Notes: generated from the sequence alone by a model not told the origin. DNA of 40,217 bases from Fimenecus sp045578245 (GCA_045578245.1 JAZNJX010000033.1:1-40217); one strand, 5' to 3'. Positions 25,929 through 34,611 are shown, counted from the stretch's first letter. Program-made: numbers and translations.

Positions 25929-26596
25929 AATCAAGTGACAATCTTTTTTGGCTCGGAAGATATGTTGAGAGAGTTTTCACAACTCTTAAAGCCTTTACCG
26001 AGTGTTACGACATTATGATTGATATAAATGATGAGGAATACATAAATTTCTGTCGCAGACTTGGAATTGCAAATAATTATTCCTGCCGTCAGGAGTTTAT
26101 CAGCTCATTTTTGTTTGATTCAAATGACCCTGCGTCAATTTATTCAAGCCTTCTTCATGCATATGACAATGCAGTCGAAATGAGAAATACAATCAGCTCA
26201 GAAACTTTGGCATATCTTCAGTTAGCAGTCGATATTATGGAAAAGAGCAGTAGCAGTAATGCGCCACTTCTTAAAGTTCAGGAGGTAACTGACTGGATTT
26301 TTGCATTTTGGGGAAGTGCTGACGATAATATTGAAGCAGAAACCTCAAGAAATATTTTGAAATTCGGCAGAAGTATTGAGCGTCTTGATTTATATACAAG
26401 ACTTGACTATCCAATCGAAATGCTTCGCAAGGAATTTTCAATAATGCTTAACAGATTATATAAGGTTGGAATTGATTTTAATTCTTATTCAATCGAAAGA
26501 CTTACAAGAATGATTCTTGAAGAGGATGACTATCAGCCTTATAGAATCGCAATTCAGAATGAATTGTCACAGCTTTTTGTAACGGGAGTGATGTAA
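25910..26596 (+). CDS. Alpha-E domain protein (DUF403)
   Basis: 228 residues, mostly alpha-helical. It opens with ISIKSSDNLFWLGRYVERVF, the signature of the alpha-E family, and keeps the SIERLDLYTRLDYP block. The function is unknown, but it almost always accompanies the permuted ATP-grasp and transglutaminase-like proteins. Its start lies inside the 3' end of the ATP-grasp gene (19-bp overlap), and GGAGGAGG at 25890-25897 is a strong though somewhat distant ribosome binding site. The next gene starts one base after its stop. Confidence 0.88.
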   Translation: MGVISIKSSDNLFWLGRYVERVFTTLKAFTECYDIMIDINDEEYINFCRRLGIANNYSCRQEFISSFLFDSNDPASIYSSLLHAYDNAVEMRNTISSETLAYLQLAVDIMEKSSSSNAPLLKVQEVTDWIFAFWGSADDNIEAETSRNILKFGRSIERLDLYTRLDYPIEMLRKEFSIMLNRLYKVGIDFNSYSIERLTRMILEEDDYQPYRIAIQNELSQLFVTGVM

Positions 26597-26597
26597 A

Positions 26598-27374
26598 ATG
26601 GCAGTTTTAGATTTTACTTATAATATGTCGATTAAATTTTCATTGCCTGTAATCAAGCATTGTTACACGCTTCGTTGCATTCCTCTTGAATGTGAAAGTC
26701 AGCATATTGAAGATATTAAAGTAACAGTTTTTCCTGAAAATGAGTTAACATATTCACACGACGGATTCGGTAATATCCTTGTAACAGACCGAATTGTTAC
26801 AATGCATAATGAATTCACTGTAGATGTTACAGGCACGGTTACAACAGGTGCACATATTACACCTGAGATTGATTTGAACCCCGTGTATAAGTATCCGACC
26901 CATTACACAAAATGTGGTGCAGAACTTGATAGAATGTTTGACAGAATTCAGGTTGGTATTTCTGATGATGCAGTTGATACAGCTCTTAAATTTACACGAG
27001 CAATTCGTGCAAACATTGTGTATAAATCAGGCTCAACAAGTGTTATAACCACAGCAGAAGAAGCACTTTTAAATGGTGCAGGTGTTTGTCAGGATTATTC
27101 GCATATCTTATTGGCACTTCTTCGTAAAGCAGGTATTCCTTGCCGTTATGTTGTTGGTATGATGGTAGGTGAGGGTGAAACTCACGCATGGGTTGAGGTG
27201 TACCAGGATGGCAACTGGCATGGTGTTGACCCAACGAATAACCGACTTGCTGACGAAAACTATATTATTATCAGTCGTGGTCGTGATTTTGCAGACTGTG
27301 GCATAAATCGTGGACTTCTCACTGGTGGCGGAATGCAGACACAAACAGTTAGTCTTAAAGTAACAAAAAGGTAA
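26598..27374 (+). CDS. Transglutaminase-like cysteine peptidase of the ATP-grasp cluster
   Basis: 258 residues with no signal peptide. The N-terminal ~120 residues are beta-rich, as in bacterial transglutaminase-like proteins of this cluster. The catalytic domain shows GAGVCQDYSH (Cys164), GETHAWVEVY (His196) and WHGVDPTNN (Asp211), with the C-terminal GRDFADCGINRG block. Such domains are predicted to cut or transfer peptide bonds, opposing or processing the product of the ATP-grasp ligase. The three-gene unit appears complete; the proteasome-related Anbu gene that joins it in some bacteria is absent here. Confidence 0.9.
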   Translation: MAVLDFTYNMSIKFSLPVIKHCYTLRCIPLECESQHIEDIKVTVFPENELTYSHDGFGNILVTDRIVTMHNEFTVDVTGTVTTGAHITPEIDLNPVYKYPTHYTKCGAELDRMFDRIQVGISDDAVDTALKFTRAIRANIVYKSGSTSVITTAEEALLNGAGVCQDYSHILLALLRKAGIPCRYVVGMMVGEGETHAWVEVYQDGNWHGVDPTNNRLADENYIIISRGRDFADCGINRGLLTGGGMQTQTVSLKVTKR

Positions 27375-27411
27375 TCACCGTGAAAAATCACGCTGATTTG
27401 ATTGTATGTCC

Positions 27412-27440
27412 CTCAAAATTTGTAAATTACAAATTTTGAG
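27412..27440 (+). repeat. Perfect 14-bp palindrome with one-base centre
   Basis: CTCAAAATTTGTAA and TTACAAATTTTGAG face each other across a single A. It may be a transcription-factor site or part of the repeat material in 27375-27532. No T-run follows. Confidence 0.6.
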
Positions 27441-27448
27441 ATGGACGA

Positions 27449-27532
27449 AATTTCCATCACGCCTTGTCCGGCTATAGCAAGGAATGATGTTCTGTTTTAT
27501 GCGAAATTGTAGCCGGAAAGGCTATGGAAATT
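27449..27532 (+). repeat. MITE-like element, family C, enclosing a start codon
   Basis: The arms AATTTCCAT, GCCTT, TCCGGCTA (27449-27474) are complementary, in order, to TAGCCGGA, AAGGC, ATGGAAATT (27510-27532), with small bulges. The right arm holds the GGAAAGG site and the ATG at 27524 of the next gene. Confidence 0.75.
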
Positions 27533-28318
27533 ATTGTGGATATCGGTTTATCATCAGCCTGTTTTTATCCTCTTGAAACGGAAAAATCAGTTTTGAGAGC
27601 GTGTGAGACAGGTGCAAAAACAATTGAAATTTTTATGAATGCAAATTCTGAATTTCAGCCTGCATTTGTAAAGAATATGGCAGAAATCTGCAATTCCTAT
27701 GGAGTGAAAGTTGCGTCCGTTCATACAATGGGGTCTTTTACAGAGTCATTCCATCTTTTCAGTTCTTATAAAAGACGATTTTATGAGGCAAAAGAAACAT
27801 CCTTTAAGCGTCATTTCGACGTTATGCATACTCTCGGTGCAGATTTTCTTGTAATGCACGGCATTAAGAAGCCAGGCAGCATAGAGGATGAAGAATATTT
27901 TGACAGATTCGGTGAATTGACGCTTATGGGAAAAGTCGAGGGGCTTAAAATCTGTCAGGAAAATGTTGTGCATTACCGAAGTGAGAGCCCTGAGTTTCTT
28001 CTTCGTATGGGAGAATATATCGGTGACGATTTCAATATGGTTTTCGATATAAAACAATCAATAAGAGCAGGTGTTGACCCATTCTTATTTGCTGAAAAAT
28101 TGCACAAGTATATTCGTCATATTCATATAAGCGACCATAACAGTGAGAAGGATTGTTTTGTGCCTTGCAAAAACGGAACTTTTGAGTTTAAAAGATTTTT
28201 CAGTATGATGAAAGATTTTGATTATCAAGGCGATTTTATCATTGAGTTGTATGAAAATGGCTATGAGAAAGACGAAGAACTAACATTTGCTATGAAACAA
28301 CTTAAAAATTTACTATAA
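27524..28318 (+). CDS. Sugar phosphate isomerase/epimerase-like TIM barrel protein
   Basis: 264 residues, AP-endonuclease-2/xylose-isomerase-like fold. GLSSACFYPLETEKS at the N-terminus, CQENVVHYRSESPEF, MVFDIKQSIRAGVDP, HIHISDHN and a final FIIELYENGY give the metal-ligand pattern (Glu, Asp, His, Glu). Family members isomerise or epimerise keto sugars or act on inosose-like rings; the substrate is unknown. The start is uncertain: ATG 27524 is only two bases from GGAAAGG, while GTG 27536, giving MDIGLSSACFYP, is 14 bases away. Both lie at the edge of an inverted-repeat element that may have altered the initiation region. Confidence 0.82.
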   Translation: MEIIVDIGLSSACFYPLETEKSVLRACETGAKTIEIFMNANSEFQPAFVKNMAEICNSYGVKVASVHTMGSFTESFHLFSSYKRRFYEAKETSFKRHFDVMHTLGADFLVMHGIKKPGSIEDEEYFDRFGELTLMGKVEGLKICQENVVHYRSESPEFLLRMGEYIGDDFNMVFDIKQSIRAGVDPFLFAEKLHKYIRHIHISDHNSEKDCFVPCKNGTFEFKRFFSMMKDFDYQGDFIIELYENGYEKDEELTFAMKQLKNLL

Positions 28319-28321
28319 AAT

Positions 28322-28363
28322 CTTTACATTGTGGTTTGAAGTGTGTTAAAATACAATATATAG
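28322..28363 (+). promoter_or_regulatory. nrdR promoter with a candidate tandem NrdR operator
   Basis: TTTACA (28323-28328), 18 bp, TAAAAT (28347-28352). Two NrdR-box-like decamers, CTTTACATTG (28322-28331) and CAATATATAG (28354-28363), match the known core CwATATaTwG at 8 and 10 of 10 positions. They start exactly 32 bp apart, in line with the paired spacing known for NrdR operators, and bracket the promoter, as expected for autorepression. Confidence 0.6.
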
Positions 28364-28399
28364 AATTGCAAGTAGGCAATCATAAAAGGAAGTGTTCTT

Positions 28400-28855
28400 A
28401 TGAAATGTCCATTTTGTGGATTTGAAGAAAGTAAAGTAATTGACTCTCGTCCAACTGACGAAGGTGAAAAAATCCGTCGCAGACGTGAATGTATTAAATG
28501 CACAAAGAGATTTACTACTTATGAGATAATTGAAACAGTACCAATCGTTGTTGTTAAAAAGGATAAAACACGTGAAGTGTTTGACCGTAGCAAGCTTGTT
28601 AAGGGTATGCTTACTGCTTGTGAAAAGCGCCCGGTTTCAATGGATACTATTGAAAAGGCAGTCAGTGAGATTGAAACAACTCTCCAGAACTCTCTTGACC
28701 GTGAAGTTACAAGTGTACATATTGGTGAACTCGTAATGGATAAGCTTAAAGGTATTGACCAGGTTGCTTATGTTCGTTTCGCATCTGTTTATAAGCAGTT
28801 TAAAGATGTAAATGCATTTATGGAAGAACTTTCAAACTTCCTTGATAAAAAATAA
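28400..28855 (+). CDS. nrdR: Ribonucleotide reductase repressor NrdR
   Basis: 151 residues, the normal length. A zinc ribbon with Cys3, Cys6, Cys31 and Cys34 (CPFCG...CIKC) is followed by RRRRECIKC basic residues and an ATP-cone domain starting at VVKKDKTREVFDRSKLVKGM. NrdR senses dATP/ATP and represses ribonucleotide reductase operons. No nrd structural gene is in the window. A candidate operator pair overlaps its own promoter. The secreted transglutaminase-dockerin gene starts 21 bp downstream with no terminator between, so they may share a transcript. Confidence 0.97.
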   Translation: MKCPFCGFEESKVIDSRPTDEGEKIRRRRECIKCTKRFTTYEIIETVPIVVVKKDKTREVFDRSKLVKGMLTACEKRPVSMDTIEKAVSEIETTLQNSLDREVTSVHIGELVMDKLKGIDQVAYVRFASVYKQFKDVNAFMEELSNFLDKK

Positions 28856-28876
28856 AATTTGTAACGGAGTGTTGTT

Positions 28877-30355
28877 ATGAAAAAATCAGTATATAAGGTG
28901 CTGTCCGTCATAACAGCACTTTGTGTTTTGTTAAGTGTTATATCTTTTGTTGCTGTCGCTGTGTCACCAACGGAGTATATTCAAGGTGAACGTGTTGACA
29001 TAATAGATATTTCTCCTGAAACATATTTACCTTATGCTGAGAACAACAGTGTAATTGATTTCTATGCTGGTTCAGGTGATACTGATACGGGATATCTTTT
29101 TTATAATCAATTAACTGATAGACAAAAGGGTATGTATAATGCTATAAAGAATGCAGGTGTAACCGATAAAATAACACTTACATTAAGTGAGTATTATTAT
29201 GGTACGGGTACAACTCAGAATAATGCAGCATATGCACCACAACCAGAAATGAATAAGGATATCAAGCTGGCTATTACAGCAGTTATGGAAGATAACCCTA
29301 TGATTTTCTGGCCTAATTCATATACGTTTAGTTATTCTTATTATCCTAGGACCAATAGTGTAACAGGACAATATGAAGCAGAAATAAGAGCGATTAAGCT
29401 TACACTGTTTTTTGATGATAAATCATATACTGATATTGATGATGTTAAAGCACATTACGACTTGTTGCTTGAAAAGGTTAATGGCTTTAAGGTGAATGGA
29501 TTTAACCGATATGAGAAAGTAAAATCTATTCACGATAGCCTTTGTGATATAATTACATATCCGGAAAACCAGGGAACTAACAGCTCACCTAACTACGGAC
29601 CAATGGCGCATCACCCAACAGGTGCATTGATTTATGGTAGCTCTGTTTGTGAAGGATACGCTGAAGCATTCAAGCTGATATGTGACAGAGAAGGAATTCC
29701 ATGTATTACCGTTATGGGATATGGTAACGGGGGAGGCCACAAGTGGAATTACGTTAAAATGGATGATGGGCTGTGGTATATGTTGGATGCTACCTGGGAT
29801 GACCAGGAAACATATACATACTACAATTATTATCTTATAGGTACAGCTTTTGACGGTGGAAAACATGTGCCTAATGGTGTTATGTTTAGTAACGTTACAG
29901 CATTGCAATATCCAACACTTGCAATAGATACATACAGTTTCACAGTGCCACTGAGCAATACACCTGATGTGGCTTTTAATAATATCAACAATGTTCTTTA
30001 TGTAGGCAAAGACCTTACAAGTATGAGTACAGTACTGAACTATATTGGACTGCCTAATGGTACAACTTTCACATATTCGGGGTCAGGTACAACGGGTAGA
30101 GTGTTGACGTTTACAAAAGATGAAACTTCTGTTTCAAAGAGATATATAGTTGCAATACGTGGAGATATCAACGCAACTAATTCTGTGAATAATACAGACT
30201 ATAATGTATTAATAAAGGTTTGTGCCACAACTCAAACAGTTGAGAGCGGTAGTGCAAAATTCTATGCAGGGGATATGAATCAGGACGGTGCTATTGATGG
30301 CTTTGACGCTATCGCTCATGAACTTTATACCCAAGGAACATTAACTTTTGATTAA
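28877..30355 (+). CDS. Secreted transglutaminase-like protein with C-terminal dockerin
   Basis: 492 residues. A signal peptide (lysines, then a hydrophobic core to about residue 28, AVAVSP) is followed by an uncharacterised region and a transglutaminase/protease-like domain with SSVCEGYAEAF (Cys258), GGGHKWNYV (His288) and YMLDATWDD (Asp304). The last 65 residues form one dockerin with loops GDINATNSVNNTDY and GDMNQDGAIDGFDAI; the first loop is degenerate in its Asp positions. Likely an extracellular peptidase or cross-linking enzyme attached to a cohesin-bearing scaffold. It has a ribosome binding site (CGGAG) and a strong terminator. Confidence 0.88.
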   Translation: MKKSVYKVLSVITALCVLLSVISFVAVAVSPTEYIQGERVDIIDISPETYLPYAENNSVIDFYAGSGDTDTGYLFYNQLTDRQKGMYNAIKNAGVTDKITLTLSEYYYGTGTTQNNAAYAPQPEMNKDIKLAITAVMEDNPMIFWPNSYTFSYSYYPRTNSVTGQYEAEIRAIKLTLFFDDKSYTDIDDVKAHYDLLLEKVNGFKVNGFNRYEKVKSIHDSLCDIITYPENQGTNSSPNYGPMAHHPTGALIYGSSVCEGYAEAFKLICDREGIPCITVMGYGNGGGHKWNYVKMDDGLWYMLDATWDDQETYTYYNYYLIGTAFDGGKHVPNGVMFSNVTALQYPTLAIDTYSFTVPLSNTPDVAFNNINNVLYVGKDLTSMSTVLNYIGLPNGTTFTYSGSGTTGRVLTFTKDETSVSKRYIVAIRGDINATNSVNNTDYNVLIKVCATTQTVESGSAKFYAGDMNQDGAIDGFDAIAHELYTQGTLTFD

Positions 30356-30361
30356 ACTAAA

Positions 30362-30402
30362 CAGGGCTTGTGCAAAATGTAAAAAAAGCACAGGCCCTTT
30401 TT
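30362..30402 (+). terminator. Intrinsic terminator
   Basis: AGGGCTTGTGC pairs with GCACAGGCCCT and is followed by TTTTT. Confidence 0.85.
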
Positions 30403-30426
30403 GTATGGTTTTGCAAATGGATTTTA

Positions 30427-30455
30427 TTTACAAAGAGTTGAATAACTGATATAAT
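30427..30455 (+). promoter_or_regulatory. Promoter of the secreted hydrolase gene
   Basis: TTTACA (30427-30432), 17 bp, TATAAT (30450-30455). Confidence 0.7.
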
Positions 30456-30485
30456 TTATCTATCAAATTGAAAAGGGGTATCTTT

Positions 30486-32312
30486 ATGAAAAAAATCAAA
30501 AAAGTCCTCGCAGTAATGTTGGCAGTAGTTCTTACTTTGTCTTGTGTATCTGTTTTAGCATTTTCACAAGAAAAAGAGTATGTTCCTACAATCATCATTC
30601 CTGGACTTTTCCAGAGTGAGACTTACGCTTACGAAAATGGTGAAATTCTTTGTGATGCTAATGGTGAACCAATTCCGGGACCATTTTATGTTACAATCGG
30701 TGAAGAAGAAATCACAGAAATCGTAACAAAGGCACTTATTCCTGTTACTAGAATGTTTATTTCTCAGGAAGACAAGGATGCTATGGCAGCTAAAGAAGTT
30801 TCAAAGATTCTTGGCGACATCCTTATGGGCAAACAACGTTCAGACGCTAACGGTGAATTCATCGATGATGTTCGTCCTGCAGTTTATCAGGGTAGCGTTG
30901 CTACAATTACTGAAAAGCAGAGAAATCAGATGCTTAATCATTTCCCTGTACAGGAGTACTTTGACATTGCCGGTATGGAAAACCTTTATGTGTTTAACTA
31001 TGTTTCAACAGGCAATATGATTCAGACAGCAAAAGACCTTTATGATTACATTCAGTTCGTAAAGAAGGATGCAGGTTCTGAAAAGGTTAATATTATTCCT
31101 GTAAGCCAGGGTGGTTCAATCGCAAATGCTCTTATGAAGTATTATGATGAACAGGGAATTTCTCTTTCAAGGGATATTAACAGAATTGTATTTACTGTTC
31201 CTGCTCTTGACGGTGCTGCACTTCTCGGTGACTGTTACAGATACGGTTTTAATAAGGACAGTAAGGCTCTTTACACAACAGCAATGCCATCAGTTATCGG
31301 TTACGAAAACTATCTTGGATACATTATCAATATCGCTATGAGACTTATGCCAAAGACAGATGTTGATGTTCTTCTTGATTGTATTGCAGATACACTTATA
31401 AATGACTATTTAAGATATTCAACTCTTATGTGGGGTCTTGTTCCATCAGGTGATTATCCTGCATGTAGAGAAAAGTATCTTTCAGACGAAGGCATTGAAG
31501 AAATTCGCAGACAGACAGACTGGTATTATCAGGCACAGCTTGATTCAGAAAAATATATTCTTAAAGCAATTGAAGACGGTGTTAAAGTATTTGACATCGT
31601 TGATACAAACGTTGAACTCTATCAGCTTGCAGTATCACATGACAAGCAGAATTGCGATGGTATCATTCATGTTTCTTCAACATCAATGGGTGCATACAGT
31701 GTGAACAGAAACACAAAGCTTCCTGCAGATTATGTTCCATCAAGAAACAACTGTACTGACCCTAAGAATCATGACCATACTGACCCAGAAGGAATTATGG
31801 ATGTTTGTACAGGTCTTCTTCCTGAGCATACATTCTATTTCAGCGGACAGAATCATGCTACAACAGCATCAAACGATGTTATTATGACTCTCATCATTCA
31901 GCTTGTTACAGATGAGAACTTTACATCAGTTCATTCATATCCTGACAAGTTCCCACAGTTTAATTATAGCCGTGAAACAAAGGTGTTGAGAGAAGATGTT
32001 GACTATATGAGAGATTATGACACATCAACTCTTACTCCTGAAGATGCGGCTGAGCTTGAAGGTGCAATCGCACAGGTTGACGAAATGTTAGCAAATAAAG
32101 TTGTTGACGTTGATGAATTCAAGGCAGCAAACGACCGTTTCTATGCCATCTTCAATAAGATTACAAGTGGCGATTCAGCAAAGACAACAGAGGGTGTAAA
32201 TCGAGTGCTTTACATTCTCGCAAGAACCGTATCCGACATTCTCTACTTTGTATATGGTGATGCAGCATTCAGTGAAATGGGTGTTTTCTGGTTAGATAAA
32301 ATTCAAAAGTAA
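30486..32312 (+). CDS. Secreted alpha/beta hydrolase, lipase/acyltransferase-like
   Basis: 608 residues. A signal peptide (KKIKK, then a long hydrophobic stretch, to about residue 28 near AFSQE) is followed by VPTIIIPGLFQSE, the strand-loop of an oxyanion hole, and IIPVSQGGSIAN with the presumed nucleophile Ser207. A candidate His is in FSGQNHATTAS. The overall layout recalls LCAT/PGAP1-like hydrolases, but I do not recognise a precise family. The region after residue 500 is helical and may be a cap or accessory domain. ATG 30486 follows AAAAGGGG; the in-frame TTG at 30468 precedes that site. There is no dockerin, unlike its upstream neighbour. Confidence 0.7.
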   Translation: MKKIKKVLAVMLAVVLTLSCVSVLAFSQEKEYVPTIIIPGLFQSETYAYENGEILCDANGEPIPGPFYVTIGEEEITEIVTKALIPVTRMFISQEDKDAMAAKEVSKILGDILMGKQRSDANGEFIDDVRPAVYQGSVATITEKQRNQMLNHFPVQEYFDIAGMENLYVFNYVSTGNMIQTAKDLYDYIQFVKKDAGSEKVNIIPVSQGGSIANALMKYYDEQGISLSRDINRIVFTVPALDGAALLGDCYRYGFNKDSKALYTTAMPSVIGYENYLGYIINIAMRLMPKTDVDVLLDCIADTLINDYLRYSTLMWGLVPSGDYPACREKYLSDEGIEEIRRQTDWYYQAQLDSEKYILKAIEDGVKVFDIVDTNVELYQLAVSHDKQNCDGIIHVSSTSMGAYSVNRNTKLPADYVPSRNNCTDPKNHDHTDPEGIMDVCTGLLPEHTFYFSGQNHATTASNDVIMTLIIQLVTDENFTSVHSYPDKFPQFNYSRETKVLREDVDYMRDYDTSTLTPEDAAELEGAIAQVDEMLANKVVDVDEFKAANDRFYAIFNKITSGDSAKTTEGVNRVLYILARTVSDILYFVYGDAAFSEMGVFWLDKIQK

Positions 32313-32321
32313 AACAAACTA

Positions 32322-32350
32322 AGACAGGGGTTTATCCCCTGTCTGTTTTA
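32322..32350 (+). terminator. Intrinsic terminator
   Basis: GACAGGGG pairs perfectly with CCCCTGTC (32323-32343), followed by TGTTTTA. Confidence 0.85.
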
Positions 32351-32369
32351 ATATGTGGAAAGAGTAAGA

Positions 32370-33092
32370 ATGAGAAAATCAATTAAAGACACTCTTCTTT
32401 GGATGTTTTTCACTAACCATTGTTGTTATTGTAATAAGATTGTAGGCGAGAATGAGAAAGTTTGTGATGATTGTCGTGAGAATCTGCCTGTAATCAGACA
32501 AGAAAAATGTAAATACTGTGGTGTTGAGAAAATCAGATGCGACTGTAAAAAACATAAAATGGGTTACGATGGAATATCAGCTCCATTTTATTATGAAAAG
32601 TGTATCCAGAAGAGTATAAAATTATTAAAGTTTTCTAATAAGGAGTTCATGGCAAAACACCTTTCAAGGGATATGGCAAAATCGATAAGTGAAGATTTTA
32701 AAGATGTTGATTTTGAGCTTATCTGTTATGTTCCTTTTTCAAAAGTGAATAAGCTGACACGAAAATATAATCCGAGTGCGTTATTGGCACAACATTTGTC
32801 TGATATACTGCATATACCTTTAAAACCTATACTTGTGAAGTTGTATGAAAATGGAAATCAACGAAACCTTAATGTAACAGAACGAATTGGTAATGTTTTT
32901 GGTGTGTATGATGTGAAGAGTGGTGTGGATATTAAAGGTAAAACCATTCTTTTGGTAGATGATGTTAAAACAACAGGTGCTACCCTAAATAACTGTGCAT
33001 GGATTATGAAAATCAGGGGAGCAGAAAAGGTTTACTGTGCTACAGTAGCAATTCCTGCAGGGAAAAAACAGAATTCAAGCGATAAAAATTGA
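32370..33092 (+). CDS. ComF-family phosphoribosyltransferase-like protein
   Basis: 240 residues. Two CxxC pairs near the N-terminus (CCYCNKIV, CDDC) and a further set (CKYCG, CDC) suggest zinc binding. The PRPP-binding motif ILLVDDVKTTGATLNN is near residue 195. ComF proteins act in DNA uptake in naturally competent bacteria, with a helicase partner; no comFA is nearby, and this orphan arrangement is common in Firmicutes. The chosen ATG 32370 follows GGAAAGAG. A terminator-like hairpin follows at 33093-33130. Confidence 0.88.
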   Translation: MRKSIKDTLLWMFFTNHCCYCNKIVGENEKVCDDCRENLPVIRQEKCKYCGVEKIRCDCKKHKMGYDGISAPFYYEKCIQKSIKLLKFSNKEFMAKHLSRDMAKSISEDFKDVDFELICYVPFSKVNKLTRKYNPSALLAQHLSDILHIPLKPILVKLYENGNQRNLNVTERIGNVFGVYDVKSGVDIKGKTILLVDDVKTTGATLNNCAWIMKIRGAEKVYCATVAIPAGKKQNSSDKN

Positions 33093-33130
33093 GTCCCACG
33101 ACAAAAGTTTGTCATGGGACCTTATTTTTT
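33093..33130 (+). terminator. Terminator between convergent genes
   Basis: GTCCCACGACAAA pairs with TTTGTCATGGGAC (one mismatch), followed by a T-rich tail on the plus strand. Confidence 0.75.
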
Positions 33131-33137
33131 AAAAGAT

Positions 33138-34544
33138 TTATTTTGTTACAGGTTTTGTAAGGAAATCATATACTTCTTTGCCTAAAGGCATTGATGTGCA
33201 AACCTCAATAATAAAGTGTTTGAGATATGAAAGAGCATTGCCTAAATCAATGGTGTTTTTAATATTTGCTTCGGGGGCATTATCATAATCCAATGTGAAT
33301 GCTTGTGTATAAAGAACACCACCATGTCCAAATGCCTCTGCTCTTACGTAAGAGCCAATTTGGTCAGAATAATCATCAAGGTCAATAGTGTTTCCAACAG
33401 CGATGACTTTACCATCTGCAATCCAATGAACAGTGAGAGCATTGTCAACTGAAAGAGAAATTGTATCGTTAGCATCATCAACAATAATATTCGTTACTTT
33501 TGGGGCTGGGATTGAATCGTCACGATTTTCCTGTTCAAAGCTTGTTCCCCAGTCGATGCCTGTTTCAAGGGAGAATTGTGCTAATTCTTCTGAATTCTTG
33601 ATATATCTGCTTACTGCGAAGAAAGCACCACTCTGGAGACAATTACGAACGTTTTCTGCAGTGTTTTCAGGCATACATAAAGCTGTCCATGCACAACCGA
33701 CTTTATCAAGCTGATGAGCATCTGTTGTGGCAATTGCAAAAACATTTCTGCCTGTTGGTACAACTTTACCGAGAAGAATATCCCAAAGCTTTCTGTCGTA
33801 CTTTGTTCTGCCATCTTTTTTAGAGTTAATATCAATACCGATGCAGGACTTGTAGTCTATAAGGAGATTTGCGAATTTGTTGATAACATAATTGTACCAG
33901 TCATCATTTTCGTTGTATGCATCAGACTGACAAGATTCTTCCTTAGCTTTTGTATATTCACCAGGATGATTGATAACACTGAGTCCACCGGTTTCATCAA
34001 CATTTCTTATAACTTCATCATAGTTACTTGTACCACCAACAAGTCCATCGCCATATTCTGTAAACCAGCTGTTTACATGAGCGTTGTTGAGGGATGTAGG
34101 ATTCTGTTCAATGCCAAGAGGTACTTCAATCATACCTCTGCCATTTCTGCCAACACCAGTTGTGATTTCATTATATCGTTGTTCGGTCAAAGGTGTAATC
34201 TGACGAAGCTTGCCGTCAGCAATGCTCAGTGCTATTTTGAAATAGTTTCTGCTACTAACGGTCTTCCAACCCTTGCTTGTAATACCGTGGTCAGTAAGAG
34301 CAAGAACATCATAGTTCTGAGCGTAGTGTTCTTCAATCATAACGTCCATATCTTCATCACCGTCGGATGCAGTTGTGTGACAATGAAGGTCTGCTTTGTA
34401 CTGGTCCCAACTGTCAAAATCAACGGTAGCGTATGGATTAGTGATTGTGTAATCAACATCTTCTGATGCGAAAGCTACAACACTACAGCTTAATGTCATA
34501 ACAATAGCCATAGTAAGAGCGATAAGTTTTTTAAACTTTTTCAT
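33138..34544 (-). CDS. Secreted PHP-domain phosphoesterase-like protein
   Basis: 468 residues. A signal peptide (KKFKK, hydrophobic core, ending near AFASED) precedes a PHP domain: KADLHCHTTASDGD with the metal-binding His-x-His, VLALTDHGI, VINHPGEY and a late TTDAHQLD. PHP proteins hydrolyse phosphoesters with two or three metals; most are intracellular, so a secreted form suggests an extracellular substrate. The C-terminal ~130 residues are beta-rich, perhaps a substrate-binding module. The chosen start (34542-34544) has TGAGGA six bases away; an ATG at 34550 abuts that site. Confidence 0.82.
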   Translation of the reverse strand: MKKFKKLIALTMAIVMTLSCSVVAFASEDVDYTITNPYATVDFDSWDQYKADLHCHTTASDGDEDMDVMIEEHYAQNYDVLALTDHGITSKGWKTVSSRNYFKIALSIADGKLRQITPLTEQRYNEITTGVGRNGRGMIEVPLGIEQNPTSLNNAHVNSWFTEYGDGLVGGTSNYDEVIRNVDETGGLSVINHPGEYTKAKEESCQSDAYNENDDWYNYVINKFANLLIDYKSCIGIDINSKKDGRTKYDRKLWDILLGKVVPTGRNVFAIATTDAHQLDKVGCAWTALCMPENTAENVRNCLQSGAFFAVSRYIKNSEELAQFSLETGIDWGTSFEQENRDDSIPAPKVTNIIVDDANDTISLSVDNALTVHWIADGKVIAVGNTIDLDDYSDQIGSYVRAEAFGHGGVLYTQAFTLDYDNAPEANIKNTIDLGNALSYLKHFIIEVCTSMPLGKEVYDFLTKPVTK

Positions 34545-34575
34545 AATCATTCCTCATTTCCTAAATCATAATTAA

Positions 34576-34604
34576 ATTCTAACCTAAAAAAGATTGTGTG
34601 TCAA
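34576..34604 (-). promoter_or_regulatory. Promoter of the PHP gene
   Basis: On the minus strand TTGACA (34599-34604), 17 bp, TAGAAT (34576-34581). Confidence 0.75.
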
Positions 34605-34611
34605 TAAAACA

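Noticed and set aside
27375..27523. A riboswitch upstream of the sugar isomerase gene
   Set aside because: No recognisable aptamer; the structure is better explained by a simple palindrome and a two-armed inverted repeat.
33714..34466. 250-codon open frame on the plus strand
   Set aside because: It is antisense to the secreted PHP gene, whose catalytic motifs, signal peptide and promoter are clear; the plus frame is Cys/Ile/Phe-rich with no ribosome binding site.
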